64,000 bases of DNA from Vitrella brassicaformis (lineage: Eukaryota > Sar > Vitrellaceae). Positions 1 to 11,642 of this stretch are shown here, one piece after another. The notes under the pieces are model-generated. The model was given only the letters and a program-made list of their open reading frames with translations, was not told the DNA's origin and ran no database searches. The position numbers and the translations under genes were made by a program. The DNA is taken from positions 62,001 to 126,000 of the forward strand of contig CDMY01000206.1 in the NCBI GenBank assembly GCA_001179505.1, given 5' to 3'. Position 1 is the first letter of the stretch, and every line of letters starts with the position of its first letter.

Positions 1-1297
1 TGGACAGCTTCCCCCCCGACGCCTCCTTGTCGGCCCCCCTGTCGCCCTCGACCGCCCCCTCAGTGCCAGCGACCAACACCCACTGATCGTTGTGTGGCAC
101 TGTGATCTTGGTGATGCCCTCCTCCTTGAATGCGCCGCTTATGGAGTAGAGGGCCACTGGGCAGCCGGTGAGGAGCGTCGATTTGGGGTCAGTGGGTGGG
201 ATGAGGGCGCCGTCCATGTGGCATGCGAGGCGGTGTTGGTGCTCTTGGTCATCAATGACGAACAGCAGGCCGCCTTGCGCGTTCTTTACACGCTCAAGCA
301 GCGCCTCGAAGTTGCGGCCGTCTTGCGAACTCCTGACAGGCACACACGATAGCAGATACGATCGTCTCCCCACCCCTCTTCTGTGTGTTGTCTCCCTGAC
401 TCACTTGAATAGACATTTGATGTTGCTGCGTGGTTTGCCGATCATCGAGAGGTACACTTGCTCCATGAGGCCGTACATCTCACACGCATACAGCAGCTCA
501 CGGGGCGAACGGCTTGCCGGCAACGAGATGACGGCCTCGGGGGCCACCCGAATACGACGAACGTAATCCACCACCCTGCAGACAACAACACCACAGAGGA
601 TTGACGGTCTTGCTAGCGGTCTGTTGTCATGCTTGCTACTTGTGGAAAATGTCTGCAGATACATCAACGACGGGCCCTGCATACTTGCACTCACACACAC
701 ACACACACACACACAGAGTAGTCCGCCGAGCCATCGCTTCTCTGCCTGTGTCCTCCCTACTTGGTGAATCTGTCGTGCAGTGTTTGGAAGTCCGCTAGAG
801 TAGCGTCAGTCGTGGCCACCGCACCGCCACCCACCCTTACCCTGAGCACCTCATCGCCCCCCGTGCCGCCCGCCGATGTCTTGATGAAGGGGCCCATGAC
901 GGCCATGAAGTCCCGGAAGGCAGCACTCTTCTCGTCGCCATGCTGCGCCGCGATACCGAGGGCCGTCTTTGCCATGAATCGGCTGTGGTAGAAGGCCAGC
1001 GACGGCGGACAGCCCTCATGGATATCTCGCCTGCTGTGAAGCTTCACAGCCAACCTGACAGCACACACAGACAGACACAGGGGAACAATGGCCACTGTTG
1101 CAATGTCAGCATGCCGCCTGCCCTGCCCTGCCAGCCATGTTGTTTCCCTCTCACCATGTAAAGTAGAAGGGGTCTGTATCGATGAAATGAGTGCCGTTGG
1201 CGTCTTTGAGCATCCAAAAGTCACCAACATTGAGCACCATCTCTCGCTGACTTGTTGCTGTCGTCTTGTCGTCTTGCTTCGACGTGAACGTTCCCAT
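1..1297 (-). CDS. BTB/TLDc-domain protein, 3' part off the window, possibly decaying copy
   Basis: Partial gene read on the minus strand, running off the left edge. Exons are about 1155-1297, 761-1054, 658-697 (doubtful), 405-575 and 1-332. The protein is a clear paralogue of the complete gene at 48768-51193: both start MG(S/T), share LNVG, the F(I)D(T/A)DP.(F/Y)F end of a KCTD-type BTB domain, the segment RFMAKT.L, VVDY.RR.R.AP and a TLDc-like half (GITKI.VP, VAGTEGAV). Compared with that copy the BTB domain lacks about 27 residues between LNVG and the W-M-(L/V)-KD segment. The acceptor of the small third exon reads CAA-G where the intact copy has CAG-G, so the frame there is doubtful. KCTD-type BTB domains mediate oligomerisation; TLDc domains are known from oxidation-resistance proteins. 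The role here is unknown. Confidence 0.6.
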
Positions 1298-1396
1298 ATT
1301 GAAGAAATGATGAATCAAAGCAGACAGATAGCTTAGCACCGACACGGAGAACTCTTCTGTGGCCAGATCCGCGGCGCTGTTGCCGATTTTTTCAGC

Positions 1397-1408
1397 CTGC
1401 GAGCTAAG
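1397..1408. promoter_or_regulatory. TGCGAGCT element upstream of START gene
   Basis: CTGCGAGCTAAG, 132-143 nt upstream of the START-gene ATG. It is also within about 110 nt of the divergent BTB/TLDc start at 1297, so it sits in another head-to-head promoter. Confidence 0.5.
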
Positions 1409-1539
1409 CAGTGGGAGGTTTGGTTGGTTACGGACATCCGCAGCATCTGTGCACTGCCACGCGTAGAGCAGTGAACGTGCTGAGATCAGATCTTGCTCTC
1501 GCTGGACTGATCAACAGCACCATTCGTTCATCATCGTCG

Positions 1540-4500
1540 ATGGCGAGTGATTTCCGACGCTTCTGGAAGTGGAGGAGGCGCAGATCCCCCATCTGCTTCA
1601 TCCTGGTGTTCGTCTCATTCCTGCATCCGTATCTCCGCTTGGCATCATCATCCGGCCTCTTGACCAGCCGCACCCATCCCCCGCCCTCCCCTCGCCGCCC
1701 ACGGCCTTCATGGGCACACTCATGGCCACTGCGCAAGCTCAGCAGCCGACGCAAGCACGCCTGTCTAAGGCTGCCGACTGACGGCACTCACGGAAGGGTG
1801 ACGGTGATGAGTGCATCGCGGCCCGACGGCACGTCGTTTATATCGATGCGGAGCGGGGAGTCGTGGAGCCAGCATCACCAGCAGCACCCGCATTCACGCT
1901 CTGGTTGGTCACGGCTGGCCGGTTATGTGGAGCTCAACCATGCATCGGAGGAGGGCCATAGCCGCGGCCACAGCCACAGCCACAGCCACGGTCCCATTAG
2001 CGTGCCCATCCATCCGCTGCCGCAAGCAGAAACCGCAGCCCATGCCCACGTGTATCTTCTTTCATCCAGATCTGAGAGTGCTCCTCTGGTTCGCCCAGGG
2101 CTTCGTGGGACGAAAGGTGCATCTGCAACAGACCGTCTGAAGGAGGCCTATTATGGTGCTGATGGGGAAGGCGAGAACACCGTGGTGTTGTGGGACAGCG
2201 CACTGGAGACCGTCACTGGAAGCGAGCGCCTGGTGCTGAGGCAAGAGGAGGAGCCGCCAGAAGAGGAGCCAGCCAATGAGTCTCCGCCCGTCGAGAGCGA
2301 GGACATGATGACTCGCGTCATCACCTTTTGCCGCACTCTTCTGCTCTTCCGGTGGGGAGACAAGGAGACGACTGTGACCGCATCAGCTGAGGAAAGGGAC
2401 GAGCAGCTGGCCTCGGTCGACGGCAAGACAGAGGATGATGTGTCAGATGCTGGATGGCCGCCGCAGAATGCCACTGAGCCTGATAGTGGTGGGCCTGCAG
2501 CAATCGATGACCAAGACGCTGAGTTGGGAGAGGGGGCTGCCAACGACACAATGGCTGCTGAGAAGCAGGACGAGATGCCATCTGAGGAGCCTCCACCTAT
2601 ACCCGAGAGCAGCGACACCCAGCCGGTCATTCCTGATGGCCTGAACGTCACACAGCAAGACGAGGGCGCCTCACAGGAAAAGCCAGCGACGCAACAGCCA
2701 CAGGAAGAGAAGCCAACGCAGCCGACGGAACAGCCGGAGGCAGAACAAGACCCCCTCACCCAGGCGGCCAAGCGCTTCCAGGCCTTCCTCCGCGACCTAT
2801 TCGAGGAGCCCGAGTACAATCCCATCCCACTCCCCCCAACCCCGCCACCACGACGCAGGAGAGACGACAAATCGGCCCCCTCTCAGCCACAAGACCAGCA
2901 GCAGCAGGAGGCACCAGCGGCCGAGAAGGAGGGTGAGCTGGTCGAGAGTGAGGAGGTGGCCATATCCAATGCCATTATGGACTCGTGTCTGGAGCTGGGC
3001 GAGAGCGTCAGGAACGGCACCTTTGACAATGCTGAGTGGGAGCTGCTGCACTCGGCAGACATCTGCACGCTCTGGAGGCGACCTGTGCCAGGTACGCACA
3101 ATCCATCCACACCACACAGAGGGCAACAGCACGCAAACACACGCCATGCAAACGCACTTCTCTCCTCTCTGTCCGTCCATCTCTCGTCTCCTAGGCACGT
3201 CTCTGTATGAGTATCTGGCCCGCGGTCGGTTCGACGACATATCGGTGAGCATCTACAACCAGACCATCAACGACCTCGACTTCCGCCAGACCTGGGACGG
3301 CAACATCGCCGGTCTCAAAGTCATCGACCAGACACCCGTCTACCACGTCCAGTACGGCACCCCCGACGCCGTATCGGGTTTCGCATCCAGCGAGGCCCAA
3401 ACCAACGACACCGACCACCACAGCGAGCTGAGGATCGTCGAGCACCATCGGCTGAGGGGCAACAATGCCAGCGACACCGCAGTGAGCCCCAGCCACCCTG
3501 CCAAGCCGCCATCGGCGTTCCAGTCGCCTCCGAAGATGTCGAATGGGCAGCTGGGGAGAAACAACGGAGGAGACTCGGAGGGCGCTGCAGAAAGGGGGAA
3601 TGGATCAGCAGGTCAGGGTGACTTGGAGAGGGGGAGCGATAGCGGGCGGGATGCCAGTGGCAGTGCGACCGTTGGCAATGGGGGGTTGAAGCTGCCCAAC
3701 GATCTTGAGGAGGTGGTCTACTGGCGATTCAAGCTGCCATGGCCGCTGCAGGACAGAGATTTCGTTTTCGCCAGGTCAGTCCAGTCAGTCGACCCACATA
3801 CAGATAAGAACCACGCGCACAGATGCATCCATCCCTTTGTTTGTTTGTGTGTCCGCCAGGCGCTTTCGTCTGTACTACGGTCGGGGTGCTTTTGTGTCGG
3901 TGCAGCAGGCTGTTGAGCATCCCGAGGTGCCCGAGTACACCGACACGATGCGCATTCGCGAGTACCGCTCCCGACTGGTGCTCTTCGCCGCCAACCAGGA
4001 GGCAAAGGTGGACCGCCCTGGCATGGAATACGTACTCATGCACTTCGACGATCCTAGGTGAGTGAGGGCCACACAAACACACACACACAGAGAGAGAGAG
4101 AGAGATGCAGTAATTAATGGTCATGTGTGGTCGTGTCAGGTCCAATCTGCCTCCGTGGGTGACGACCTATCTGACTGCTAACGCTCTCCCATCCACCATG
4201 CAAACGCTCCACGAGACCGCGCGACAGCTCGTGACCAACACCGCCGCAAACAAGATATCACCCGCCGCCAATGCTACTGGTGATGCTGCTACTGCTGACG
4301 CTGACGAGGCGGCTGCCACACCGCCACCAGAAACCAGCGACACTTCATCGAGCAACCAGACGAGCACACTGGAGACGACATCCGCGCCAGAGCAGCAGCA
4401 GGAGGAGAAAGGGGGGCACACCAATAAGACGGCAAGTGAGGAGCCTCGGCCAGAAGCGGCCCCTCCCACCAATGTGACGTCGGAGGGAGGGGAGGGCGAC

Positions 4501-4746
4501 TCGGAGAAGAAGGAAGACAGCAGTGGGAAGGATGGAAATCCATTCCAGTCATTCTGGTCGAACCTTCTGAAAGGGCAACAACAGAAAACCAAGGCCAACG
4601 GGCACGACAAGGGCAAAAACGATCTTAGGGGACAGGAGGGCGAGAAGGAGGGAAAGAAGGAAGATGATGCGAAGAGAGAAGACGAGGAGCTGCCCGCGAC
4701 GCTGCCGTCACGTCGCGCACGGCCATTCTTGCCGCCCAATCCATAG
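1540..4746 (+). CDS. START-domain lipid-transfer-like protein with N-terminal membrane anchor
   Basis: Four exons: 1540-3091, 3195-3774, 3860-4057, 4140-4746 (978 aa, phases agree). The ATG at 1540 is chosen because a basic stretch followed by a hydrophobic segment (ICFILVFVSFLHPYL) comes straight after it; an in-frame ATG at 1411 adds 43 residues. Residues about 20-35 look like a signal anchor. Next come a His-rich patch (GHSHSHSHG, about residue 145) and a long acidic, Pro/Gln-rich linker. A START fold at about 485-810 is supported by ADICTLWRR, the diagnostic VVYWRFKLPWPLQDRDFVFARR, MRIREYRSRLVLFA and YVLMHFDDPRSNLPPWV. START domains of the PCTP/STARD type bind a lipid in a hydrophobic pocket. 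About 110 low-complexity residues interrupt this one in its middle. The C-terminus is charged and disordered. The ligand cannot be read from sequence. Confidence 0.85.
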
Positions 4747-5502
4747 GGGGAGTGATGCACGCACAGACGACCAGGCAGGCAGGCAGGCAGGCAGACAGTC
4801 ATGTCAGTGAGGTTAGTGGGTCTGGTGAATGGAGCGCTCTTCTGTCAGTTGGTTGTTTTAACGCTGACGTGCATTCGTGATGGATGGATACATACGGGAG
4901 TGAGTGAGAGCCGACACACTAGTGGAGTGGAGAGGGGACGACGCTGTTTCCTTGGTGGATGGTGGGGGCGTGGTCTGTACAGAGTGGCCGCCTATTTATC
5001 GATGTGTGTGCCTGCCTGTGGGTGCCGCTGATGTACAGACAAAGAGATAGACGGGGGACGCTGTCCGACAGTGGAAGGTGGTTCGTTGCATGTCTGCAAG
5101 TGCGACCGTATTCGTGACGGCTGAAAGCAAGACCTCATGGATGGATGCTCATGAATGGAGGCATGGATGTGACAATTCATGCCAATCGACTGTCCGTCCA
5201 TCAGGCTGTGACAAATATAATACATTCACGTGCACAGGTGCTCTCCATCCACTGATGCATTCCACATTTGTGTCCGTGCCAAGATGGCAGCTTTGGTCGT
5301 GCGACGCATCTCGCAACTCATGAGTTGCGAGAGCGGCTCATGACCATCGCTGCCGCAGTGGCGCCGGCACAACAGGAATGCACTGTGTCGCGCAAAAGTA
5401 CGTCAGTGACTGCCTGACTCTCTGTACACAAGCAGGAGGCCGCTAGAGATGAAATCAGTGGGAAGAACAGTGGGAAGAACAGCCAATGATACGACAGGGC
5501 GA
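4747..5502. other. intergenic region between convergent genes
   Basis: Spacer between the 3' ends of the START gene (+) and the SF3B6 gene (-). It holds GCAG/GGCA simple repeats just after the START stop codon and a perfect 24-nt palindrome at 5309-5332. I see no credible coding exon. Confidence 0.6.
5309..5332. repeat. perfect 24-nt palindrome
   Basis: Two perfectly complementary 12-nt halves with no spacer, the half being TCTCGCAACTCA. It lies about 170 nt beyond the SF3B6 stop codon, so it could fold in that gene's 3' UTR or mark the gene end. It also contains TTGCGAG, part of the promoter-type element noted elsewhere in the window. Confidence 0.8.
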
Positions 5503-6086
5503 TCATTCGACACCGAACTTCCGCCTGAGCTCCGCGAGCTCCTCCTTCTGCTTCTCGGCGTCCTTTTTCTTCTGCAGCTTCGCCGCATTGTAGTATAAGA
5601 CAACGAGATACCTGTGACGACACAAGCAACGCACGTGTGGTGCAGTGGCACGTGCATTCGAGCGGTCTTTTTCCCTCGTGTGGTTCTGACCTGCCGGCGA
5701 CGTGGAAGCCTGACAGGTGGTCGACGGCGTTCTTGGCGTCATAGATGTCCTCATACACGACAAACGCCGTACCCCTCGTGTCGGGAGCGTTGCCTCTGAT
5801 GCGCAGAGGACAGGACACATCAAGGAAGGAGGAGGTGATGCCCTGCTATCACTGACACATGCACACGTGGTCCTCCTCACTTGCGTATTTGCCGTATTGG
5901 TCCGTATTTGCCGAATATGTCGTACAGCTCCTCAGCTGTGATCTTGTAGGGCAGATTCCTGACGAGACAACGACACGGAGAAGCATGGTGGGTGCGGGCA
6001 CGTTTGGCGTGATGTTGCTGCTGCGCTCACCTGACGTAGATGATCCTGTTGACCTCTGGCGGCAGCCTCACCTTCTTGCCGCTCAT
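5503..6086 (-). CDS. SF3B6: splicing factor 3b subunit 6 (p14, branch-site protein)
   Basis: Four exons (6031-6086, 5881-5958, 5691-5795, 5503-5611) give 115 aa, close to the roughly 125 aa of the human protein. A single RRM is present: RNP2 in [11 protein letters not shown] and RNP1 in [10 protein letters not shown], followed by the family-typical [12 protein letters not shown] and [10 protein letters not shown]. The tyrosine at residue 17 matches the human Tyr22 that contacts the branch-point adenosine. In the U2 snRNP, p14 binds the HEAT repeats of SF3B1 near the intron branch site. The start is fixed by [14 protein letters not shown], which aligns to the conserved N-terminus. Only the C-terminal tail ([23 protein letters not shown]) is less conserved. 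Strongest identification in the window. Confidence 0.97.
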
Positions 6087-6415
6087 AGTGAATCTGAGTA
6101 ACGTGAGTTCACAGAGCTATATCGAATGGAATTGTCAGAAAGCGCTGCTTCGCCTACAAATTGCGAGCTCAAAGCTCGCATTTACGCGATGGCCAGCTTT
6201 CGCCTGGTTGTGTGTTGTGTGGGGGTCTGCCGCAGACTCATGTTTCTCTACGTTTTCATTCCGATCACGCAGACAGGACAGGTGACGTTCAGCAATGCAT
6301 GGTCATTCGCTCGCCCAAAGCGTCCTTAACGACACCAGCAACGACCTGAGAGAGCTCTCCGAATGGTCATGAGTTGTGGCCACCTGCATACACCCAACGT
6401 GAGGAGGCAAGCACA
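6087..6415. promoter_or_regulatory. spacer holding the SF3B6 upstream region
   Basis: Lies between the SF3B6 start codon and the stop codon of the next minus-strand gene. It contains the hairpin element TGCGAGCT-CAA-AGCTCGCA at 6162-6180 and no convincing exon. Confidence 0.5.
6162..6180. promoter_or_regulatory. TGCGAGCT element, inverted pair
   Basis: TGCGAGCT and its exact complement AGCTCGCA separated by CAA, 76-94 nt upstream of the SF3B6 start codon. The same 8-mer occurs upstream of several other genes in the window. Confidence 0.5.
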
Positions 6416-9400
6416 TCATGATTGCTGTTCACTCCCCTTGTCTGTCAGCAGGTGCACCGCGTGGCTCTCGCTGGTTCCCACCAGTTTGGATAAGAGCTCT
6501 TCCTCATCGGTCGCCAACGACGCTATCGCAGCGGGCCCTCCAGCCGGTCTATCGACCTCTCGTGACACAGGCTCCCTGTGCACCTCATCCTCCCTGTCAA
6601 AGAATCCAGACGTGACCTCAGCCCTTCTGCCCGCCTGCTCCATCTGCTCCAGGTCCGAGTACGCGGAGAGAAAGCTCGAGTGCTTGCTCCGCCTGGCGAA
6701 CCTCTTGGCAGCCGCCAAGCCTTCGGGGTCCCGCGACTTCGGAGGTTTGCTTGCCCTGAAGGGAGAGTGTTCGTGCGGCTCGGGCAGCCATTCCGATGCC
6801 GGGCTGTGGGTTGCTTCGATGCTCTTGGTTCGCGGGCCCATCTCAGCCTCGGCCTCTTCAGAGACGGCACTTGCGAAGGACGAAGACCGGGAGACCTTGA
6901 GACCCCGACCTGAGGGCTGCCTCGCTTCATTCTTCTTGCGGATGACCGTCGCATTCCTCGCAAGGTGTTTTCTGGACTGCCCATGCCGCTCCTTGATCTG
7001 CTGGCATATGTGCTGCCACGTGAAGTCGGCAATCATCGACGACATCTCGCTCAGCGGGTCGTGCGCGACTGACACACCGACTGATCCAACGGGCTGACGG
7101 GAAGGCGCCGGTGCAGTGCTTCGTGCTCGAACGGGCGCTCGCCGGCTTCTGCTGACCATGTCATTACTCGCCTCTTCCCGTGACTTCGAGGGGGGAGACA
7201 GCGGCAGCGTTTCCGTTTTCAGTGTCATGCCATTTCTTGGACCATGCGCTGCACTCTTGGAAGCACGTGCTCGGCCAGCAGCCGGCTGAGGTGGAGGGAG
7301 GACACTATGATTGATGGCCGCCCCGTCCCTTATCCCTGGGGAGGGCTGGTCTGCTGCAGCCGTAAAGTCAGCCCACAGAGGCACTTGGCCTTTCTGGTCC
7401 TCATGGCCTGACGAAGGAAGAATCATCCTCTCGATGGTGCCTTGTCTCTCCCAACGACTGTCAGAACATGGCGAGAAGTCCTCTGCAGAGAAGGGCGGGG
7501 GCGGGACATCATCGGCCGTCGAAAATGTCACCCAATCGGGCGGCGGCTCTTCCGGAGACGACACCAGAGCAGCATCGACATGGAAGTGTTGGGGAAGGGC
7601 CAGCTCCGCCTTCGTGTCTGCTTGGGTCTCTGTTTGAGGTCGGTGAGAGTGCTCCCTGCTTGTGAGGACTGTGCTGGGCGATGCAGGTTGCGTCGGCTGG
7701 GTGGGCTCCATCTCTTCGGGTGCTGTCGGGCCCACTCGTGCGGTCCCAAGGGGCAAGTTCGTTTCCACCTTGCTGAACAGCAGGGGCTTTCTGTCTTCAG
7801 ATCTTCGACGCTGAGTCCCGATATCGGCCTCACTCGGGCTCCTCTCGTCCTCCCTCGTCCTTCCCGGCCGCAGACGAGCGGCAGATTTTGCCCTTCTCGG
7901 CACGTCGGGCCTCTGCACGGGCGAATGCTTGGGTAAGGGGCTGTCGAAACGTCTTGTAGGCGGCCTGTGAGTGTCAAGTGTCTCCTCTCGACGGGTGAGG
8001 GCGGCCGTGTCGGATGTCTTGGGCGAGCTGTGGGCTTCTGAGAAGGGGATCAGGCGAGTGGTCGATGGCTGCTTGAGGAAGGTCAGGTCGGCAGATGGTC
8101 TCCCGCGCAACGGCGTCTGCAGCAACACCAACAGCATGCATCTATCCATTCACCAAGATCTTTCAGCCGCACCGTCGTCTTGTCCCCTGCTTCACTTTCC
8201 CCAAGTAGATGATCGAGCGGACTTCCCTCAGGCCGGGGCAGCATCGGCAGGGGCGGGAGAGAGCGCACCTGCTGCCTTGGCGGATCGGCCGGCCGTCCCC
8301 CGAAGCGTGTCTGTGACTTCTCCTTCAGGGCGCCACGTGACTTTGGCGAGGGGGCGACAGATCGCTCGGCGGGAGGAAGGGGCTCGTGCTGACTGTACTC
8401 TGAAATCGGAGGCCTTAGCAAATTAAAGAGACGTGACTGCATTGCGTGTTCTCGACCTGCTTGCTCTTCTTGTTTTATTTCTGGGAATGATGCCTTTGGG
8501 AACTCAGATATCCGCAGCTCCTTGTCCAATGCCGTCACGCAGGCCAGGCTGTCAGGCGGCTCCAAAGTGGGGACGGGATCGTCTGTTGGCCCGGTGGGCT
8601 CCTTGGCATGCCTGTGAGCAGGTCAAACCATGCCTTGTTCGCGCATTTCTCAAAATTCATTCGATGCTCACTCCATGAATTCCTCAAACTGCCTCCGCCA
8701 AAAGGTCGATCTGACGAGACACCAATCGCATCGCGAAGGAATGCATGTCTTCATCTTTCCCCATGTCTCCTTACTTTTTCCTGTTGGTGGCCAAATCCTG
8801 GTCACACACACAGATCATGGACGCTAGGCACGGCAATGGTTCCAACGGGTGTTGGCTGTCTCATACCTCTTGGAGGGATGCCATGCACTCGTAGTATTTG
8901 ACGTCCTCTTCCTCACATTGACGCACCTGACTGGCGTATCCGCCCTGATCGACGTACAAGCGACAAAAGGCGCCCGATCGGCGGACGAAATACGATGTGC
9001 GTGCAGCATTGCTGTGCCCACCTCTTGCTGCTTGAGGTGATTTTGCAGCTGTCTTATTTGCTCGCGATAGTCAGATACCAGCAGCTCCTTCTGCAGCTGT
9101 AGACTGGTCAGGTGGCCCTCCATCTGGTTGCAGCGTCGTATCAGGCTGTCTCGCTCCGCCCTGTGGAGAGGGAAAGGACACCCACTTCCTTCTCCTCCTC
9201 GACTGATTCATCGCTCAACCTGATAGGTTCAAGCTCTTCGGCTGCCTGTTTCTGCTGATGCTGGGTGCGCTGCTGAACGTCATCCAACCAATACTCCAGC
9301 TCGCGGACCTGTAAAGGGCAACAGGGCGACTTGCACACAGCGCGGCAGACGAATGTCAGGTTTCTGCCGGCCACCTCTCTCCTGGCATCATGTATCTGCT

Positions 9401-9944
9401 GCTGTGTCTCTGAGAGGTCCAGGAGGTCCATCTGGATGGCATCTGCCCGCTCGAGTATGTGCTGCTTCTTGTTGTGGAACTCCTCACGGAAACAGTTCAG
9501 CTGTACACAAGGAACACACACGCGCACTCACGCAAACGCAATGCAGTTGTCTGTCTCCCCGTTCCACCATATCACTGTCAGTCACCCAGCAGTCACCATT
9601 TGTTTGGTCTTGTCCAGTTGCTGTCTCAAGGCAGTCAGGCAGTCCTGACCCTCGCCCAGCTTCCTCGCAGACCTGCACACAGCCCACAGACAAACCGCCC
9701 CTCATAGGCACCCAGTCTGGGAAAGATCACTCGTCTCACCAATCGCGTCTCACCATTTGATGTCGCGTTCGAATTCTGTGAGTGCTCCCTGCTCCTCATC
9801 CCGCAGCTGCTGTTCCTTCCTCAGCAGCTTCAGCCGCTCGATGGTGCTTCCCCGTCCATGACCCAGATATGCCTTGACCCGTCCGAGCACCTCCTCTCGG
9901 CGATGCCACTCACTGGCCACTGAATCAGATCCATTCATGACCAT
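6416..9944 (-). CDS. coiled-coil protein with long disordered C-terminus
   Basis: Nine exons: 9754-9944, 9597-9672, 9375-9500, 9220-9308, 9022-9160, 8867-8926, 8672-8688, 8269-8611, 6416-8116. They join in frame to 913 aa. Residues about 15-230 are almost continuous heptad-type helix rich in Glu, Gln, Arg and Leu (for example LKLLRKEQQLRDEEQG, LQLQKELLVSDYREQIRQLQ), expected to form a coiled coil. The remaining 680 residues are polar, Ser/Pro/Arg-rich and probably disordered, apart from a short helical segment around WQHICQQIKERHGQSRKHLARN. No catalytic motif is visible. Proteins of this build are common at centrosomes and basal bodies, but that is only a guess from shape. It starts head to head with the coiled-coil gene at 10090. 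One exon is only 17 nt. Confidence 0.8.
8672..8688 (-). other. 17-nt microexon of the coiled-coil gene
   Basis: Bounded by CAG and GTGAGC, it codes FEEFM plus two bases of the next codon. Only with this exon do the flanking exons 8867-8926 and 8269-8611 stay in frame. Confidence 0.65.
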
Positions 9945-10089
9945 GATTGAATGAGGTTTGGAGGACACAGACGAGCCGTCGTGCCAAGAGGAAAAGAGAA
10001 ACCCCCTTCGATCTCCTGCCAGTGGGGGCGATGGGGGCTTTGAGACGGCAGTCTCCCTGCCGGCCTCGCTACCGACAGTGGTTAGGGAA

Positions 10090-11590
10090 ATGAGTGGTGA
10101 GGAGGACATTACGCCCGAGGCTCTCGAGAGAGAAGCCAGCTCTCTCAGATTCATCGGCCTCAATGCCTTCAAGTACGAACCCACCCTGACTGCACAGTGG
10201 CATGTGCATGTTTGTGAGCTTCGTTCGCTGTGCGGTTGCATGCTGCAGGGGCCTGATGGACGACTCCTTCACCAGCATCAACGGCACGATCAGCAAGGGC
10301 TTTTCAGAGCTCAACAACGAACTCCGGGCCCCGCTGCCGCAGACAGACATCAAGAAGATCTCCAAGTATGCCCAGCTCCGGCAGATGGACGTGTTGGACC
10401 CCTTCAGCAGGGGCGAGGACGGCGAGGAAAGCGACGACTCTGAGAGGAACCTCAACAATGCGGTCAAGGAGGCGATGCAGCGGGCCCTCATGCCGACCGA
10501 TGACGCATCCAAGGTCTCCTTCAACACACAAGGGGAGGCCGCTGCTCCGGCCATTCGTGTAAGCGAGGAGAGCCCCGAGCCGTCTGCTTCACAGCCCACC
10601 GAGGCCTCGCCGGACAGCGGCGAAGGCAAGAAGAAGGCACAACGACGGAGGGCGACAGTGAAGGCTCCAGTAGTCGAGACAATGCCATGCCTCGCGCCTG
10701 CTAAAACTGACGATAAGAAGGAAGACATCAGAAGGAGAAGGACCGTCGCGGACACCAGCAAGGTATCGCCTTCTGTGACGCCGATAGAGCCGTCCGACAG
10801 CGAGGCCCCACCACGAAAGACCGGCGGCGCGCCTGCAAGAGACACGCGGAAAAAGAAGGCCGAGTCGCCCCTCGCCAGAGCCAAAGCCAAGCAGCCTGCG
10901 GCCCCACCATCCGCCCCACCATCAAGAGCCGAAGAAGTACCAGACATGCCAGAGGAGAGGCGAGAATGGCAGGATCTGCTGCTGAAGGTGGTTGACTCGG
11001 TGCAGAGAGCCGATGAGGGCCCGGCGGGTGAGAGGGAGAGGGAGAGCCGGCTGTCTCGCAACGGGGGCGCTGCTCCTGCTGCTGCTGATGGTGTTGATGA
11101 GGGTGAGTGGGGTCGTGTCATGATGGCCAAGATGATGGAGGACCCTGCAGGGATGGTCAGGGAGGTCAAGGCCACGGTGGCTAGAATGGCACAGGACAAC
11201 GAACGACTAAAGTGAGGAATACACACACACACACACAGGGAGGGAGAGAGAGAAAGAGAGAAACGCAGAGACATGGACCGCATGTGCATTTCGTCTTGGT
11301 GGTCAGAAGCGACAATGCAGAATTGTCTGTGGCCAACGAGGAGCTGACGTACAAGCTCACCAAAGCCGAGAAAGAGAGAAAGAAACTGCTGGTGAGTCGT
11401 CGTGTCCTGTGCTCACCAGTATCGATGCAGTCAGTATGTAAGTGTGCGTCTGTGGCTGCAGTGGTGGAAGACGGAGGCTCAACGTCATGGGGTGAATATC
11501 GAATACCCGGATAACTTAGAGGAGATGTTGGCCAAGGGCAGCATCTTCATGAATATCGTCAAAAAGTCGTCTAAACAATTCAACACGTAG
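10090..11590 (+). CDS. unknown protein with charged middle and C-terminal coiled coil
   Basis: Four exons (10090-10172, 10249-11211, 11307-11391, 11462-11590) give 419 aa in frame. An in-frame ATG at 9958 exists but would leave only 13 nt to the start codon of the opposite gene, so the second ATG is preferred. The N-terminal third is the most ordered part (LRFIGLNAFKGLMDDSFTSI, ISKGFSELNNELR, ISKYAQLRQMDVLDPF). The middle is Lys/Arg/Pro-rich with repeated KKK and RRR patches. The end is a short coiled coil (ANEELTYKLTKAEKERKKLL) followed by WWKTEAQRHGVNIEYPDNLEEM. I do not recognise the family. Sharing a divergent promoter with another coiled-coil gene hints at co-expression. Confidence 0.8.
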
Positions 11591-11642
11591 CCTTCCATTG
11601 GTTGATGCACTCATTCATTTCATGTCATGTCATGTCGATCTC

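Noticed and set aside
2151-2870. 239-codon minus-strand frame
   Set aside because: Mirror of the Glu/Pro-rich linker of the START gene; composition only (Ser, Gly, Cys).
10069-11289. 406-codon open frame on the minus strand
   Set aside because: Fully antisense to the phase-consistent coiled-coil gene at 10090-11590; Ser/Leu-rich mirror of its Glu/Lys/Ala codons. No splice or domain support.
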